Translations under genes and position numbers: made by a program
The notes under the pieces: generated by a model
What the model was told of the DNA's origin: nothing
What the model saw: the letters and a program-made list of their open reading frames with translations, nothing else
Database searches by the model: none
Assembly (NCBI RefSeq): GCF_004803895.1
Contig: NZ_CP021978.1
Span: 124,001 to 188,000, forward strand
DNA length: 64,000 nt
Origin: Streptomyces hawaiiensis
Lineage (GTDB): Bacteria > Actinomycetota > Actinomycetes > Streptomycetales > Streptomycetaceae
Reading direction: 5' to 3'
In this document: positions 26,010 to 33,536 of the stretch, piece by piece
Layout: each line of letters starts with the position of its first letter
Numbering within the stretch: position 1 is the stretch's first letter

Positions 26010-26771
26010 TTACCGTTCGGCTTGCAGCCCCGGGAACAGGGTGCGAGTGCGGTGGGGGTCGGGAGCAATGAAGACCCCGTCGGCCGTGACGAGGTTCGCG
26101 TCAGGGTCTGGCTGGGTGGTGATCGACCCGCTCACGAAGATCTTGCGGTCGTCCGTGCCGGTGACGCGGGCGAGGATCCGCAGGGGTGTTTCCAGTGGGA
26201 CCGGGCGGTGGTAGCGCATCTGAAGGGAGACGGTCAGGCCGGGCGTTCCCGCTGCTGCGCAGGCGCGGCCCATGAGTTCATCCAGGAGCATGGCGCTCAT
26301 GCCGCCGTGGCCGTAGCCGGGCGGCCCTTCGTGGGCGATGCCGAGCGTGCAGTGACCCATCAAACCGTCGGCGGTGGGCGTCACCTGTACGGGCGGGGCC
26401 AGCGGGCTTCCAGCCCCGGTCACAGGGCTGTAGATACGTGTCCCTGTGGGGAACTCGTCCACCTCGGGGATCTCCGCCCGCGACCGCTGTCGGCCCGTCA
26501 GCTGGCTGGTGATGGCGCGGACGCCGTCCGCCACACGGTGGAGGGTGTCCGGGGAGGCGGCGGTGCGGACGGTGGCTTCAACCAGGGCGCGCAGTTCGTG
26601 GCCGAGGTGGGTGATGGCTGCCTTCTGGTCTTCCAGTTCCTCTTCCTCGGCTGTCGCTCGCGTGGGGTCGGTGGCAGTGCCAGTGGGTGGCGGGGTCGGG
26701 GTGAGGGAAGTGTGCATCGGGTTCCCCGGTGGGGTGGGCTGGTGGGGTGCGGGCCGGGTGCGGTCAGTCAT
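26010..26771 (-). CDS. Hotdog-fold (PaaI/4HBT-type) thioesterase-like protein with long N-terminal extension
   Basis: The C-terminal 130 residues carry the hotdog core: GPPGYGHGGMSAMLLDELMGR is the central helix with its GHGG..LDE signature, followed by LTVSLQMRYHRPVPLETPLRI. The first 110 residues are a Pro/Thr-rich leader and a helical segment. The start at 26771 overlaps the upstream dehydrogenase gene by 8 bases (ATGACTGA), fitting translational coupling; the ATG at 26717, after GGGGAA, would give 235 residues and is also possible. It likely hydrolyses an acyl-CoA or related thioester. Last gene of a three-gene operon. Confidence 0.85.
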   Translation of the reverse strand: MTDRTRPAPHQPTPPGNPMHTSLTPTPPPTGTATDPTRATAEEEELEDQKAAITHLGHELRALVEATVRTAASPDTLHRVADGVRAITSQLTGRQRSRAEIPEVDEFPTGTRIYSPVTGAGSPLAPPVQVTPTADGLMGHCTLGIAHEGPPGYGHGGMSAMLLDELMGRACAAAGTPGLTVSLQMRYHRPVPLETPLRILARVTGTDDRKIFVSGSITTQPDPDANLVTADGVFIAPDPHRTRTLFPGLQAER

Positions 26772-27774
26772 CGGCCCGGACGAAGACCGGCTTCAGGTGC
26801 TTCTCCGGCAGCGCGGTCGGCAGGTCCTCCCAGTCGATGACGCGGGAGACGACTTTCTCGGGGGCGACCTTGCCGGAGGCGGCGAGTGCGAGGGCGTCGG
26901 GGATGTGGGCACGGACGTTGTCGCGGGCGATGCGCAGGGTGACGCCGTTGAGGTACATGTCGAGCAGTGGCAGTTCACCGGGACGGAAATGATTGCCCGC
27001 CGACTCGCACATCCCTTCCGGAGTCAGGGATTTGACGGCCAGGGCGAGCTGGTCGACGCGGCCGGTGGCCTCGACGGCGATGTCGTAGCCCTGGGGGATC
27101 GGGTCCAGGGTCTCGGCGGTAGCGGCCCCGAACGCGCGGGCCAGGGTGCGGTGTTCGGGGTCGGGGTCGACGTAGAGCACGTCGGAGGCGCCGAGGGCGC
27201 GGGCGATGTCGCACACGTACAGGCCGATGCTGCCGCGGGCGACGACCAGGACGCGTGCTCCGGGGCGGTCCTTGAGGTGCGGGGCGACCAGGCGCCAGGC
27301 CAGGGACCAGTTGTCGCTGGCCGAGGCCATGGCGACCGGGTCGAGGCCGGCCGGTAGCGGGACGAGCATGGCGTCGGCGTAGGGCACGCGGACCAGGTCG
27401 GAGAAGAGCCCGCCCCAAGCGCCGCCGATCGGTGCGCCGTACATCGCCATGTAGGGGACGGCGGTGCAGTGCGCGGTCAGTCCGGCCCGGCATCGCTCGC
27501 AGGTGCCGCAGTTGATGGACCAGGGGACGACGACCAGGTCGCCGGGTGCGACGGTGGTGACGGCGTCGCCGGTCTCGACGACCCGGGCGACGCATTCGTG
27601 GCCGAGGGCGAACGGTGGGTCGATGAAGCCGTGGCCGGCCAGGATGGAGGAGTCGACGTCGCAGGAGGTGGCGGCCATCGGGGCGACGATCGCCTGTCCA
27701 TCGGACTGGAGTCGAGGGTCGGGTGCCTCGCGCCACTCGACGGTGCGCCTGGCGATGTAGGTCAGTTCACGCAT
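26764..27774 (-). CDS. Zinc-dependent alcohol dehydrogenase
   Basis: A 336-residue MDR enzyme starting at the ATG at 27774. Catalytic zinc ligands are suggested by CDVDSS and GHECVARV; the structural zinc loop CGTCERCRAGLTAHC has all four cysteines. The nucleotide fold reads VLVVARGSIGLYVCDIARAL, with Asp in YVDPDPEHR suggesting NAD. It resembles the threonine/sorbitol-dehydrogenase branch. The open frame continues upstream, but this start overlaps the tautomerase stop by 8 bases (ATGCGTGA), as in the next junction, so the three genes are tightly coupled. Confidence 0.9.
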   Translation of the reverse strand: MRELTYIARRTVEWREAPDPRLQSDGQAIVAPMAATSCDVDSSILAGHGFIDPPFALGHECVARVVETGDAVTTVAPGDLVVVPWSINCGTCERCRAGLTAHCTAVPYMAMYGAPIGGAWGGLFSDLVRVPYADAMLVPLPAGLDPVAMASASDNWSLAWRLVAPHLKDRPGARVLVVARGSIGLYVCDIARALGASDVLYVDPDPEHRTLARAFGAATAETLDPIPQGYDIAVEATGRVDQLALAVKSLTPEGMCESAGNHFRPGELPLLDMYLNGVTLRIARDNVRAHIPDALALAASGKVAPEKVVSRVIDWEDLPTALPEKHLKPVFVRADD

Positions 27775-28198
27775 CGGTGCGCTGCCCCTTCGCCAGTGCC
27801 ACCAGGTCGGCGTAGCGGATGACGGAGCCGCCCGCACCCCAGGTGCCGTCGGGCTGCTCGTGCACAAGCACCCACACCCGCAGGGCGTCGTCCCGGCCGA
27901 GGCCGGCCGCGGCCAGGACGGTCTTCGTCGCCTCCTCGATCAGGCCCGCCTTGCGGCGCTCGGACAGGGCTCCTTGTGGGACGGTGACCTCCACCAGGAA
28001 GCGCGGCGCGTCGTCCTCGGCGGTGGTCTGGCCGCCTTCCGGCAGTTCGGTGAGGTAACTCCACGCCTGGGCGCGGAAGAACGCCGTGTCGGGTGCGCCC
28101 TCCCAGCGCAGCAGCACCGCCGCGAGGTCACGCTGGATGCTCTGGCGGCCTTGTGCGGTCAGGGCGGCGGCCGGGGCGGTGAGCCGGATCATCGGCAT
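27767..28198 (-). CDS. Tautomerase family protein (4-oxalocrotonate tautomerase-like)
   Basis: I start at the ATG at 28198, which gives MPMIRLTAPAAALTAQGRQS: removal of Met exposes the Pro1 base used by the tautomerase superfamily, and GAGG is six bases upstream. At 143 residues it is about twice the 4-OT unit, with a second beta-alpha-beta (RFLVEVTVPQGALSERRKAG). It is predicted to move double bonds in enol/keto acids. It heads the operon with the dehydrogenase and thioesterase, divergent from the TetR gene, with two operator copies in between. Confidence 0.87.
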   Translation of the reverse strand: MPMIRLTAPAAALTAQGRQSIQRDLAAVLLRWEGAPDTAFFRAQAWSYLTELPEGGQTTAEDDAPRFLVEVTVPQGALSERRKAGLIEEATKTVLAAAGLGRDDALRVWVLVHEQPDGTWGAGGSVIRYADLVALAKGQRTDA

Positions 28199-28248
28199 GG
28201 CATACCTCGCTTTGTTTCGTTCGTCTTCTCGTCGTTCGACAACAGGTC

Positions 28249-28264
28249 TATGACGATCGTTATA
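28249..28264. promoter_or_regulatory. Putative TetR operator O1 (TATGACGATCGTTATA)
   Basis: Nearly perfect palindrome in the divergent tautomerase/TetR promoter. Centre-to-centre distance to O2 is 35 bp. Confidence 0.72.
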
Positions 28265-28283
28265 AGTGCCGGTCACGCTAGAC

Positions 28284-28299
28284 TATGACGGCTGTTATA
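28284..28299. promoter_or_regulatory. Putative TetR operator O2 (TATGACGGCTGTTATA)
   Basis: Second copy of TATRAC-N4-GTYATA, ending 22 bases before the TetR ATG, a position that would repress the regulator itself. Confidence 0.72.
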
Positions 28300-28321
28300 T
28301 CCAGTGGGGTCAGAAGGGATC

Positions 28322-28912
28322 ATGTACGTGACCAAGCCCAGCCCGGCGGCGCGCGAGCGGATCGTGGCCGGTGCGGCCGACATGATCAGCCGACGCGGTC
28401 TGAACGCGACGAGCATCCGCGAGATGGCCAAGCACGCCAGGGCGCCGCTCGGCTCGACGTACCACTACTTCCCCGAAGGCAAACAGCAGTTGGCCACCGA
28501 GGCCGTCCGCTACACGGGCGAGTGGGTCGCGCGCCGTCTGCGCAAGGAGCTGGAGGCGGGGCCGGTCTCCGGGCTGCGGGCGTTCCTCGGCCTGTGGCGC
28601 AAGATCGTCGTCGACAGTGACTTCCGGGCGGGCTGCCCGGTTCTCGCCGTCTCCATCGAGGAGCCGCCCGCTGACGAGACGCCGGCCGCCCTGGTAGCCG
28701 CAGCCGACGTCTTCGACGCCTGGGAAAGCCTGCTGGCCGACTCGCTGCGCGAGCACGGCGCCGAGCGTGAGCAGGCGGCCCAGCTCGCCACCCTCGTCGT
28801 CGCGGCCGTCGAGGGGACCGTGGCCATGTGCCGCGCCAAGCGCAGCACTCAGCCCCTGGATCGCACCGCGGAGCAGTTGCAGGCCCTCGTCCTCGCCGCG
28901 ATCAAGGGCTGA
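28322..28912 (+). CDS. TetR/AcrR-family transcriptional regulator
   Basis: A 196-residue repressor. The ATG at 28322 follows AGAAGGG closely; a GTG at 28304 is in frame but has no site. The DNA-binding part is ATSIREMAKHARAPLGSTYH then YFPEGKQQLATEA, typical of the LmrA/YxaF-like TetR group that controls small redox operons. The C-terminal domain has a CPVLAV cysteine and EEPPADETP loop. It lies divergent to the tautomerase operon, and four copies of one operator flank this locus, so it most likely controls itself and both neighbouring units (inference). Confidence 0.93.
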   Translation: MYVTKPSPAARERIVAGAADMISRRGLNATSIREMAKHARAPLGSTYHYFPEGKQQLATEAVRYTGEWVARRLRKELEAGPVSGLRAFLGLWRKIVVDSDFRAGCPVLAVSIEEPPADETPAALVAAADVFDAWESLLADSLREHGAEREQAAQLATLVVAAVEGTVAMCRAKRSTQPLDRTAEQLQALVLAAIKG

Positions 28913-28961
28913 CCGGGCAGGGGCAGGGCTCCGTGCATGCCTGGAACCGTCGCTGTCGACT

Positions 28962-29438
28962 TCAGGCGCCCAGCGCGGCACGGACGGCTTTGGCCCTCTC
29001 CTCCGTGAACACACCGCTCTCAAGGATGGGGAGGACGGACAGCACGCCCCCGGACGAGCCCCAGCTGCCCTCGTCGATCACGCGGAAGTTGACCCACCAC
29101 GTCGGTGACGGCTTCTCCAGTCCGCAGGACTCCGCCAGCGCGGCCAGGACGCGCTCGATGACCTGGCCTCGTACGTCTGGCTGCCAGGCGGCGTCCATGA
29201 CCGCGATGTCGATCACCATCACGTCGAGTTCCTCACCGGCGTCCGAAAGCAGCCGTCCGTCGATGGCCATCATGTCCAGCTCGCGCTCCAGGAAGTGCAC
29301 CTGGAACCCGACGCGGGCGGCCGGGACGGGCTGCCCCACCTCGAATACCAGCACCGCGTCCGTCAGCGTCTCGGCCAGCTCACGGCGCTGCTCAAGGCCG
29401 AGGCGTCCCTTGGGGGCATTCACGGTAATGATCGTCAC
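28962..29438 (-). CDS. Tautomerase-like protein without the usual Pro1
   Basis: A 158-residue protein whose first strand and helix (ITVNAPKGRLGLEQRRELAE) follow the 4-OT/MIF pattern, repeated weakly after residue 80 (LDVMVIDIAVMDAAWQPDVR). It starts Met-Thr-Ile, so the catalytic Pro1 of the superfamily is absent and activity may be lost or changed. The ATG at 29438 is preceded by AGGAGGA. It points toward the TetR gene (convergent), and its promoter region holds two TATRAC-type operators shared with the divergently placed region of 29518-30144. Confidence 0.75.
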   Translation of the reverse strand: MTIITVNAPKGRLGLEQRRELAETLTDAVLVFEVGQPVPAARVGFQVHFLERELDMMAIDGRLLSDAGEELDVMVIDIAVMDAAWQPDVRGQVIERVLAALAESCGLEKPSPTWWVNFRVIDEGSWGSSGGVLSVLPILESGVFTEERAKAVRAALGA

Positions 29439-29448
29439 AACATCCTCC

Positions 29449-29464
29449 TATGACAGGTGTTATA
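29449..29464. promoter_or_regulatory. Putative TetR operator O3 (TATGACAGGTGTTATA)
   Basis: Third copy of the motif, immediately upstream of the tautomerase-like gene's ribosome site. The TATA end is shared with no other element. Confidence 0.68.
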
Positions 29465-29485
29465 GAGCCCGAGGCTACACCCGTA

Positions 29486-29501
29486 TATAACGACTGTCAT
29501 A
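29486..29501. promoter_or_regulatory. Putative TetR operator O4 (TATAACGACTGTCATA)
   Basis: Fourth copy, centre 37 bp from O3. It lies between the stop of the 29518-30144 gene and the start of the tautomerase-like gene, so it acts on the latter. Confidence 0.68.
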
Positions 29502-29517
29502 CTCAGAGTGTGGACAC

Positions 29518-30144
29518 TCAGTCCGAGATCACGGCGGCGCGGTTGATCCACTCGCTGCCGTGTGCTGCCTGGTGCATGAAGGCGGCGACGTCCGCGCGGC
29601 TGATCGTCGGGTTGCCCTTCATCGGCAGCCGGTCGTCCGCCCTGTAGGTGCCCATGGCGGGGCCGTGGGTCAGCCTGGTGGGGTAGACCACGGTCCAGTC
29701 CAGCCCGCTGGAGCGGATGCTCTCGTCCGCGATCTCCTTGTCGGCGTAGATCGACCGCAGCAGCGTGCTGTAGATCAGCTTCTGTGTGGTGCTCGACCAG
29801 TGGAAGGTGTCGCCGACACCGAACGACGACAGCCACACCAGGCGGGAGACACCCGCTTCCCCGGCTGCGCCGATCACGGCCGCCGAGGCGCGCGTGAAGA
29901 GGCCGTCGGCGCGCACCGAATTTCCCCTGCCGAGCGCGGAGACGATCGCGTCGTGTCCGGCCGCGGCGGCTGCGAGGTCGCGGTGTGAGGTGGCGTCTCC
30001 GGTGACCGGCGTGACCCGCTCGGCCAGGTCACCCAGGGCCGCCTGGTTGCGGACGAAGGCCGTGACCGAGTCACCGGATCGCACCGCCAGGTCGATGACA
30101 TGACGACCGGTGGGACCGGTCGCGCCGAGGATCAGCAGCTTCAT
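29518..30144 (-). CDS. NAD(P)H-binding protein (atypical SDR, NmrA/HSCARG-like)
   Basis: A 208-residue protein beginning MKLLILGATGPTGRHVIDLA, the GxxGxxG loop of atypical SDRs, with TPVTGDATSHRDL and WLSSFGVGDTF following in family order, and no Tyr-x3-Lys pair in standard context. Such proteins reduce flavins or act as redox sensors. The ATG at 30144 has AAGC/GCCCC before it and no strong site. It is 26 bases after the aldo/keto reductase gene on the same strand and probably co-transcribed with it, ahead of the tautomerase-like gene. Confidence 0.88.
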   Translation of the reverse strand: MKLLILGATGPTGRHVIDLAVRSGDSVTAFVRNQAALGDLAERVTPVTGDATSHRDLAAAAAGHDAIVSALGRGNSVRADGLFTRASAAVIGAAGEAGVSRLVWLSSFGVGDTFHWSSTTQKLIYSTLLRSIYADKEIADESIRSSGLDWTVVYPTRLTHGPAMGTYRADDRLPMKGNPTISRADVAAFMHQAAHGSEWINRAAVISD

Positions 30145-30170
30145 GGCAGGGGCTTCTTTCGTGTGCGATG

Positions 30171-31012
30171 TCAGGACAGGTCGGCGAGGTCGTCGTCGGT
30201 GAGGGTGATCGCGGCGGCGGCCATGTTGTCCTCCAAGTGCGGGCGGGATCCCGTGCCCGGGCTGGCCAGGGCCACCGGGGAGGAGGCCAGCAGCCGGGCG
30301 AGGCCGATCTGGGGGACGGTGGCACGGTGCCGGGCCGCCACCTTCGCAAGACGCTCGTCGTCGAGTTCCCGACCGCCGCCCACAGGGAAGAAGGACACGA
30401 AAGCGATGCCGGACTCCTGGCAGGCGGCCAGGAAGTCCGCGTCGTCAGGCTGGGCGGCGTGGTTCTGTACGGCGGCGACAGGTGCGATGCACGGGCCTCC
30501 GCGAGATGGCCGGTGTCGACGTTGCTGAGGCCGAGGTGCCGGATCAGGCCCTCCTCGCGCAGCGCGGCGAGCGCCTCGAAGCGTTCGGCGAGCGACTCGC
30601 CGTGCGGGGGTGTCATCGCCCCGATGCGCAGGTAGACGAGATCGAGCCGGTCCACGCCGAGGCCGGTGCGGTTGGCTTCGACAAGGCCGCGCATGTCGGC
30701 CGGGGTCCCGTGGTGGAGGCCATCGGGGCGGATGACGGGCCCGACCTTGGTCGCGATGACCAGGTTGGACGGGTAGGGGTACAGCGCCTCGCGAATCAGG
30801 CTGTTCGCACGCACCGCACCGTCGTGGCTGACGTAGAGGTCGGCGGTGTCGATGTGGTCGGCCCCGAGTTCGACGGCTCGGCGCAGTACGGCACGGCCGG
30901 CCTCGGGGTCGCGGGCGGGGCCGCCCATACCGTCCTTGGGCGGCAGACGCATGGCGCCGAAGCCGAGCCTGTTGACGTCCAGGTCGCCGCCGAGGCGGAA
31001 TCTGTTGCTCAT
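30171..31012 (-). pseudogene. Aldo/keto reductase with a one-base frameshift
   Basis: The start MSNRFRLGGDLDVNRLGFGA at 31012 and DHIDTADLYVS, IATKVGPVIR and LDLVYLRIGA show an AKR whose usual catalytic His is replaced (VYLRIGA instead of .LH). The frame breaks near 30490-30497, where GEARA should continue IAPVAAVQNHAAQ; one base is missing. The second half runs in a neighbouring frame (FVSFFPVGGGRELDDERLAK) to the stop at 30171. A total of about 280 residues would be near normal. It could be a sequencing error. Confidence 0.82.
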
Positions 31013-31085
31013 GGGCTTGAGCCTGTACGGCCCGGCACCAGCCGACGAGAGCGTGGCATGTTGCTGCCACCCGCACAATGAACGC

Positions 31086-31751
31086 ATGCCACAGGTCATG
31101 ATGCTTCGCGGTGATGTTGAGCTCTGGACGCGGCTCAAGCCCTTGACGGAGTCCGACGACACGGAATGGGTCAACGTCGCCCGCGACCTCGACACCTGGC
31201 CCGGCGCGCGCGAGGCCGCCCGCCTGACCATGCGCCGCAACGGGGCAGTTCCGGCCCGCAAGCTGTACAGCCCCGCCGTACTCGCCGACGAGCGCGACCG
31301 GGAAGCCCTGCGCGAGATGGCAGCACACGGCATGCAGATCCGGATCACCGCCGCCCCCTTGTCCCGGGGAACTTTCTTCATCGACCGGCGAACCATGATC
31401 CTCACCAGCCCCATCACACCCGCACCGGCCGCCCACGGACACCGCACCTACACCATGAGCGCCACACCGGCCCTGGTCGACGGGGCCTACGCGCTGTTCC
31501 AAGCCGCTTGGGAGAGCGCCACCGACCTCGCGGCCTTCCTCAGCGCGGAATGGCCCCGGATCGACGCCCAAGCCGCAAGGGTTCTGCGCGCCCTGACCTC
31601 CGGCGCCACCGACGAGACAGCCGCACGGGAACTCGGCATGTCGCTGCGCACCTACCGCCGCCGGGTCGCCGAACTGCTCGTCACCCTCAACGCGGGCTCC
31701 CGTTTCCAGGCCGGAGTACGCGCGGGCGAGTTGGGCCTGATCCGCGGGTGA
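31086..31751 (+). CDS. LuxR-type helix-turn-helix regulator
   Basis: A 221-residue protein starting MPQVMMLRGDVELWTRL at the ATG at 31086. The middle part resembles the phospholipase-D-like sensor of actinobacterial TrmB/LuxR-type orphan regulators (REMAAHGMQIRITAAPLSRG, FFIDRRTMILTSPI). The C-terminus is a LuxR helix-turn-helix: RVLRALTSGATDETAARELG, MSLRTYRRRVAELLVTLNAG, SRFQAGVRAGELGLI. It is divergent from the aldo/keto reductase with 73 bases between, so it may regulate that gene. Confidence 0.88.
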   Translation: MPQVMMLRGDVELWTRLKPLTESDDTEWVNVARDLDTWPGAREAARLTMRRNGAVPARKLYSPAVLADERDREALREMAAHGMQIRITAAPLSRGTFFIDRRTMILTSPITPAPAAHGHRTYTMSATPALVDGAYALFQAAWESATDLAAFLSAEWPRIDAQAARVLRALTSGATDETAARELGMSLRTYRRRVAELLVTLNAGSRFQAGVRAGELGLIRG

Positions 31752-31805
31752 TCGCCACCATCAACCGACATCAGCCACAGCCGTGGGCAGCCGCAGCCGA
31801 CCACC

Positions 31806-31990
31806 ATTGCAGAACTATCGGTCCCTGCTGGGCCTCGACTACGCGGAGGGGGACGAGCCGCCTCCCGCAGGTCAGCCGGACGAGCGCGGCAGGGACTGGC
31901 TCGTACTGCGCACCCCCGACGGCGCACCGCAGCTCGCGTTCCAGCACGTGACGCGCCTGCGCGAGCCGGACTGGCATGACGGCCCGGTGT
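31806..31990 (+). pseudogene. VOC/glyoxalase-family fragment
   Basis: NYRSLLGLDYAEGDEPPPAG, QPDERGRDWLVLRTPDGAPQ and LAFQHVTRLREPDWHDGPV are the first half of a VOC-superfamily domain. The metal-binding second half is missing and the frame runs into unrelated sequence. The stretch 31991-32144 is non-coding. Confidence 0.65.
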
Positions 31991-32074
31991 CCCAGCGGAC
32001 GCGAGCGGAAACACCCTTCCCCAACCCGAACCGAACCGGGACGCCAGGCAATCCACGGTGCTCGATGATCACGA

Positions 32075-32102
32075 CCACTGGCAGCACTTCCAGTGCCAGT
32101 GG
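32075..32102 (-). terminator. Hairpin downstream of the phosphotransferase gene
   Basis: A perfect 9-bp stem (32075-32083 with 32094-32102) around 10 bases, about 40 bases past the stop of the minus-strand gene 32145-32774. Confidence 0.5.
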
Positions 32103-32144
32103 CATGTCACAGTGCCGGCCCGCTTCGCCGGGCCGGATACCGGG

Positions 32145-32774
32145 CTACTCCTGCCAGTCCGCTGTGGTGGCGGCGCGCTCCTGCCACAGCCGCACGCCTG
32201 GGCCGTTCGGCTCCCACCGGTCGCAGAACTGCCGCATTTCCTCGCACCGGGTCAGCATGGCGGCCCTGCGGGCCGGCCAGGACGGTACCTCCCCGCCGTA
32301 GGCCCGGAAAAAGTGACCGAGTGCAACGCGGTGCGCGGGGTGGTGCGTGCGCACGATCCACTCACACCAGGCCAGATCCTCGACCGGATGCCCGAGGTGG
32401 GCGAACTCCCAGTCGACCACGGCGGTGACCTTGCATGTGCCGGGATCGAGCAGCACGTTGTTGGGGCCGAAGTCACCGTGCACCAGCACCTTGTTTGTGC
32501 TCTGCGCGTCTTCCGGCAGCACGCTCGGGCGAGTTCTGTGGATACGGCGCAGCAACTCACCACAGCCCGCCAAGACAGCTTCTGCTTGGCCAGCGTCCAG
32601 AAGTTCCTGGCCGGGGGCACCGGCCACGAAGCTGTGAGTAGCCGCCTCCGCGACAGCCAGCCGACCCGATGGCGACCGGACGGCAGCAGCCACCTGGTCA
32701 CCTCCCGACAGCAGACCGCCCCGCATACACGCCCTACCACCAGGCAGCCAGCGCTCCACGCTGCTGACGCTCAC
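32145..32774 (-). CDS. Aminoglycoside phosphotransferase-family protein with a shortened N-lobe
   Basis: The C-lobe is complete: LVHGDFGPNNVLLDPGTCKV holds the catalytic HGDxxxxN and VVDWEFAHLGHPVEDLAW the metal-binding Asp. The N-lobe is not: after GGDQVAAAVRSPSGRLAVAEAA the sequence jumps within a few residues to FVAGAPGQELLDAGQ, so the ATP-lysine strand and hinge, about 50-60 residues in relatives, are missing and the Lys position reads Glu. The 209-residue product is probably inactive. It stands alone. Confidence 0.75.
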   Translation of the reverse strand: MSVSSVERWLPGGRACMRGGLLSGGDQVAAAVRSPSGRLAVAEAATHSFVAGAPGQELLDAGQAEAVLAGCGELLRRIHRTRPSVLPEDAQSTNKVLVHGDFGPNNVLLDPGTCKVTAVVDWEFAHLGHPVEDLAWCEWIVRTHHPAHRVALGHFFRAYGGEVPSWPARRAAMLTRCEEMRQFCDRWEPNGPGVRLWQERAATTADWQE

Positions 32775-32939
32775 CTGCTGCGATCAGCACACCCACTCAC
32801 ATCATCCGCCGGTCGCACCGCTTCGTCGGCCGTCAGACGGAGCCGAGTCAGCCCTCAGAGCGACGCTCGGAGCCCCTGTGACTGGGATCTTCATTACTGA
32901 ATGGGCCGAACAGCAGTTCATCGAAGCCGAGGACCGCCA

Positions 32940-33536
32940 ATGAAGCAGCCCCTGCACGCCAAAGAACCCACTACCGTCCACCCCGGACGATTACGCGTCG
33001 CATGGCGGACAGCCCACGAGCCCGTTGCCGGAGTGTCACGACGGATTCGACTCGTGGCCTACGCCGTACCCTTGGCCGTCCTTCCTTCCAGTATCTGGCG
33101 GCTCCCGGCCGCGTTCGGCGACGGTCGCGGACTCGGCGAACGGACGTACCTCGTCTTCCTGTCGGTTCTGTCGGAAGTCTTCGCGTTCGCTGCGATCGGT
33201 CTGATCGCCCGCTGGGGTGAGGTGTTCCCGCGCTGGATCCCGTTCCTTCGCGGCCGCCGGGTTCCGAGAAGGGCAGCCGTCCTCCCGGCCACCATCGGGG
33301 CCGCGAGCCTCACCCTCCTGTTCACCCTCTTGTTCATCGCCTCCGAGATCAGGGGTACCACGATCCGAGGCGGCGACCTGCCAGCCGACTACCCCAGTCA
33401 AGCCGGCGGCTGGGAAGCTGCCTGGTTCTATTTCTGCTACGCGCCGCTGACCCTGTGGGGGCCGCTGCTGGGCGTGTTGACCGTCGCGTACTGGAAACGC
33501 CGTTCCGCGGCCGAGAGGACACCTGCGGCAGCGTGA
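32940..33536 (+). CDS. Four-helix membrane protein of unknown function
   Basis: A 198-residue protein with hydrophobic segments near 38-58, 73-95, 118-140 and 165-188. The N-terminus is basic and cytoplasmic by the positive-inside rule; the loop GEVFPRWIPFLRGRRVPRRA is the kind of motif seen in actinobacterial DUF-type membrane proteins, and the end WKRRSAAERTPAAA is cytoplasmic. I do not recognise a function. The ATG at 32940 follows GAGG. Its last 100 bases overlap, tail to tail, the read-through end of the BBE flavoprotein gene. Confidence 0.78.
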   Translation: MKQPLHAKEPTTVHPGRLRVAWRTAHEPVAGVSRRIRLVAYAVPLAVLPSSIWRLPAAFGDGRGLGERTYLVFLSVLSEVFAFAAIGLIARWGEVFPRWIPFLRGRRVPRRAAVLPATIGAASLTLLFTLLFIASEIRGTTIRGGDLPADYPSQAGGWEAAWFYFCYAPLTLWGPLLGVLTVAYWKRRSAAERTPAAA

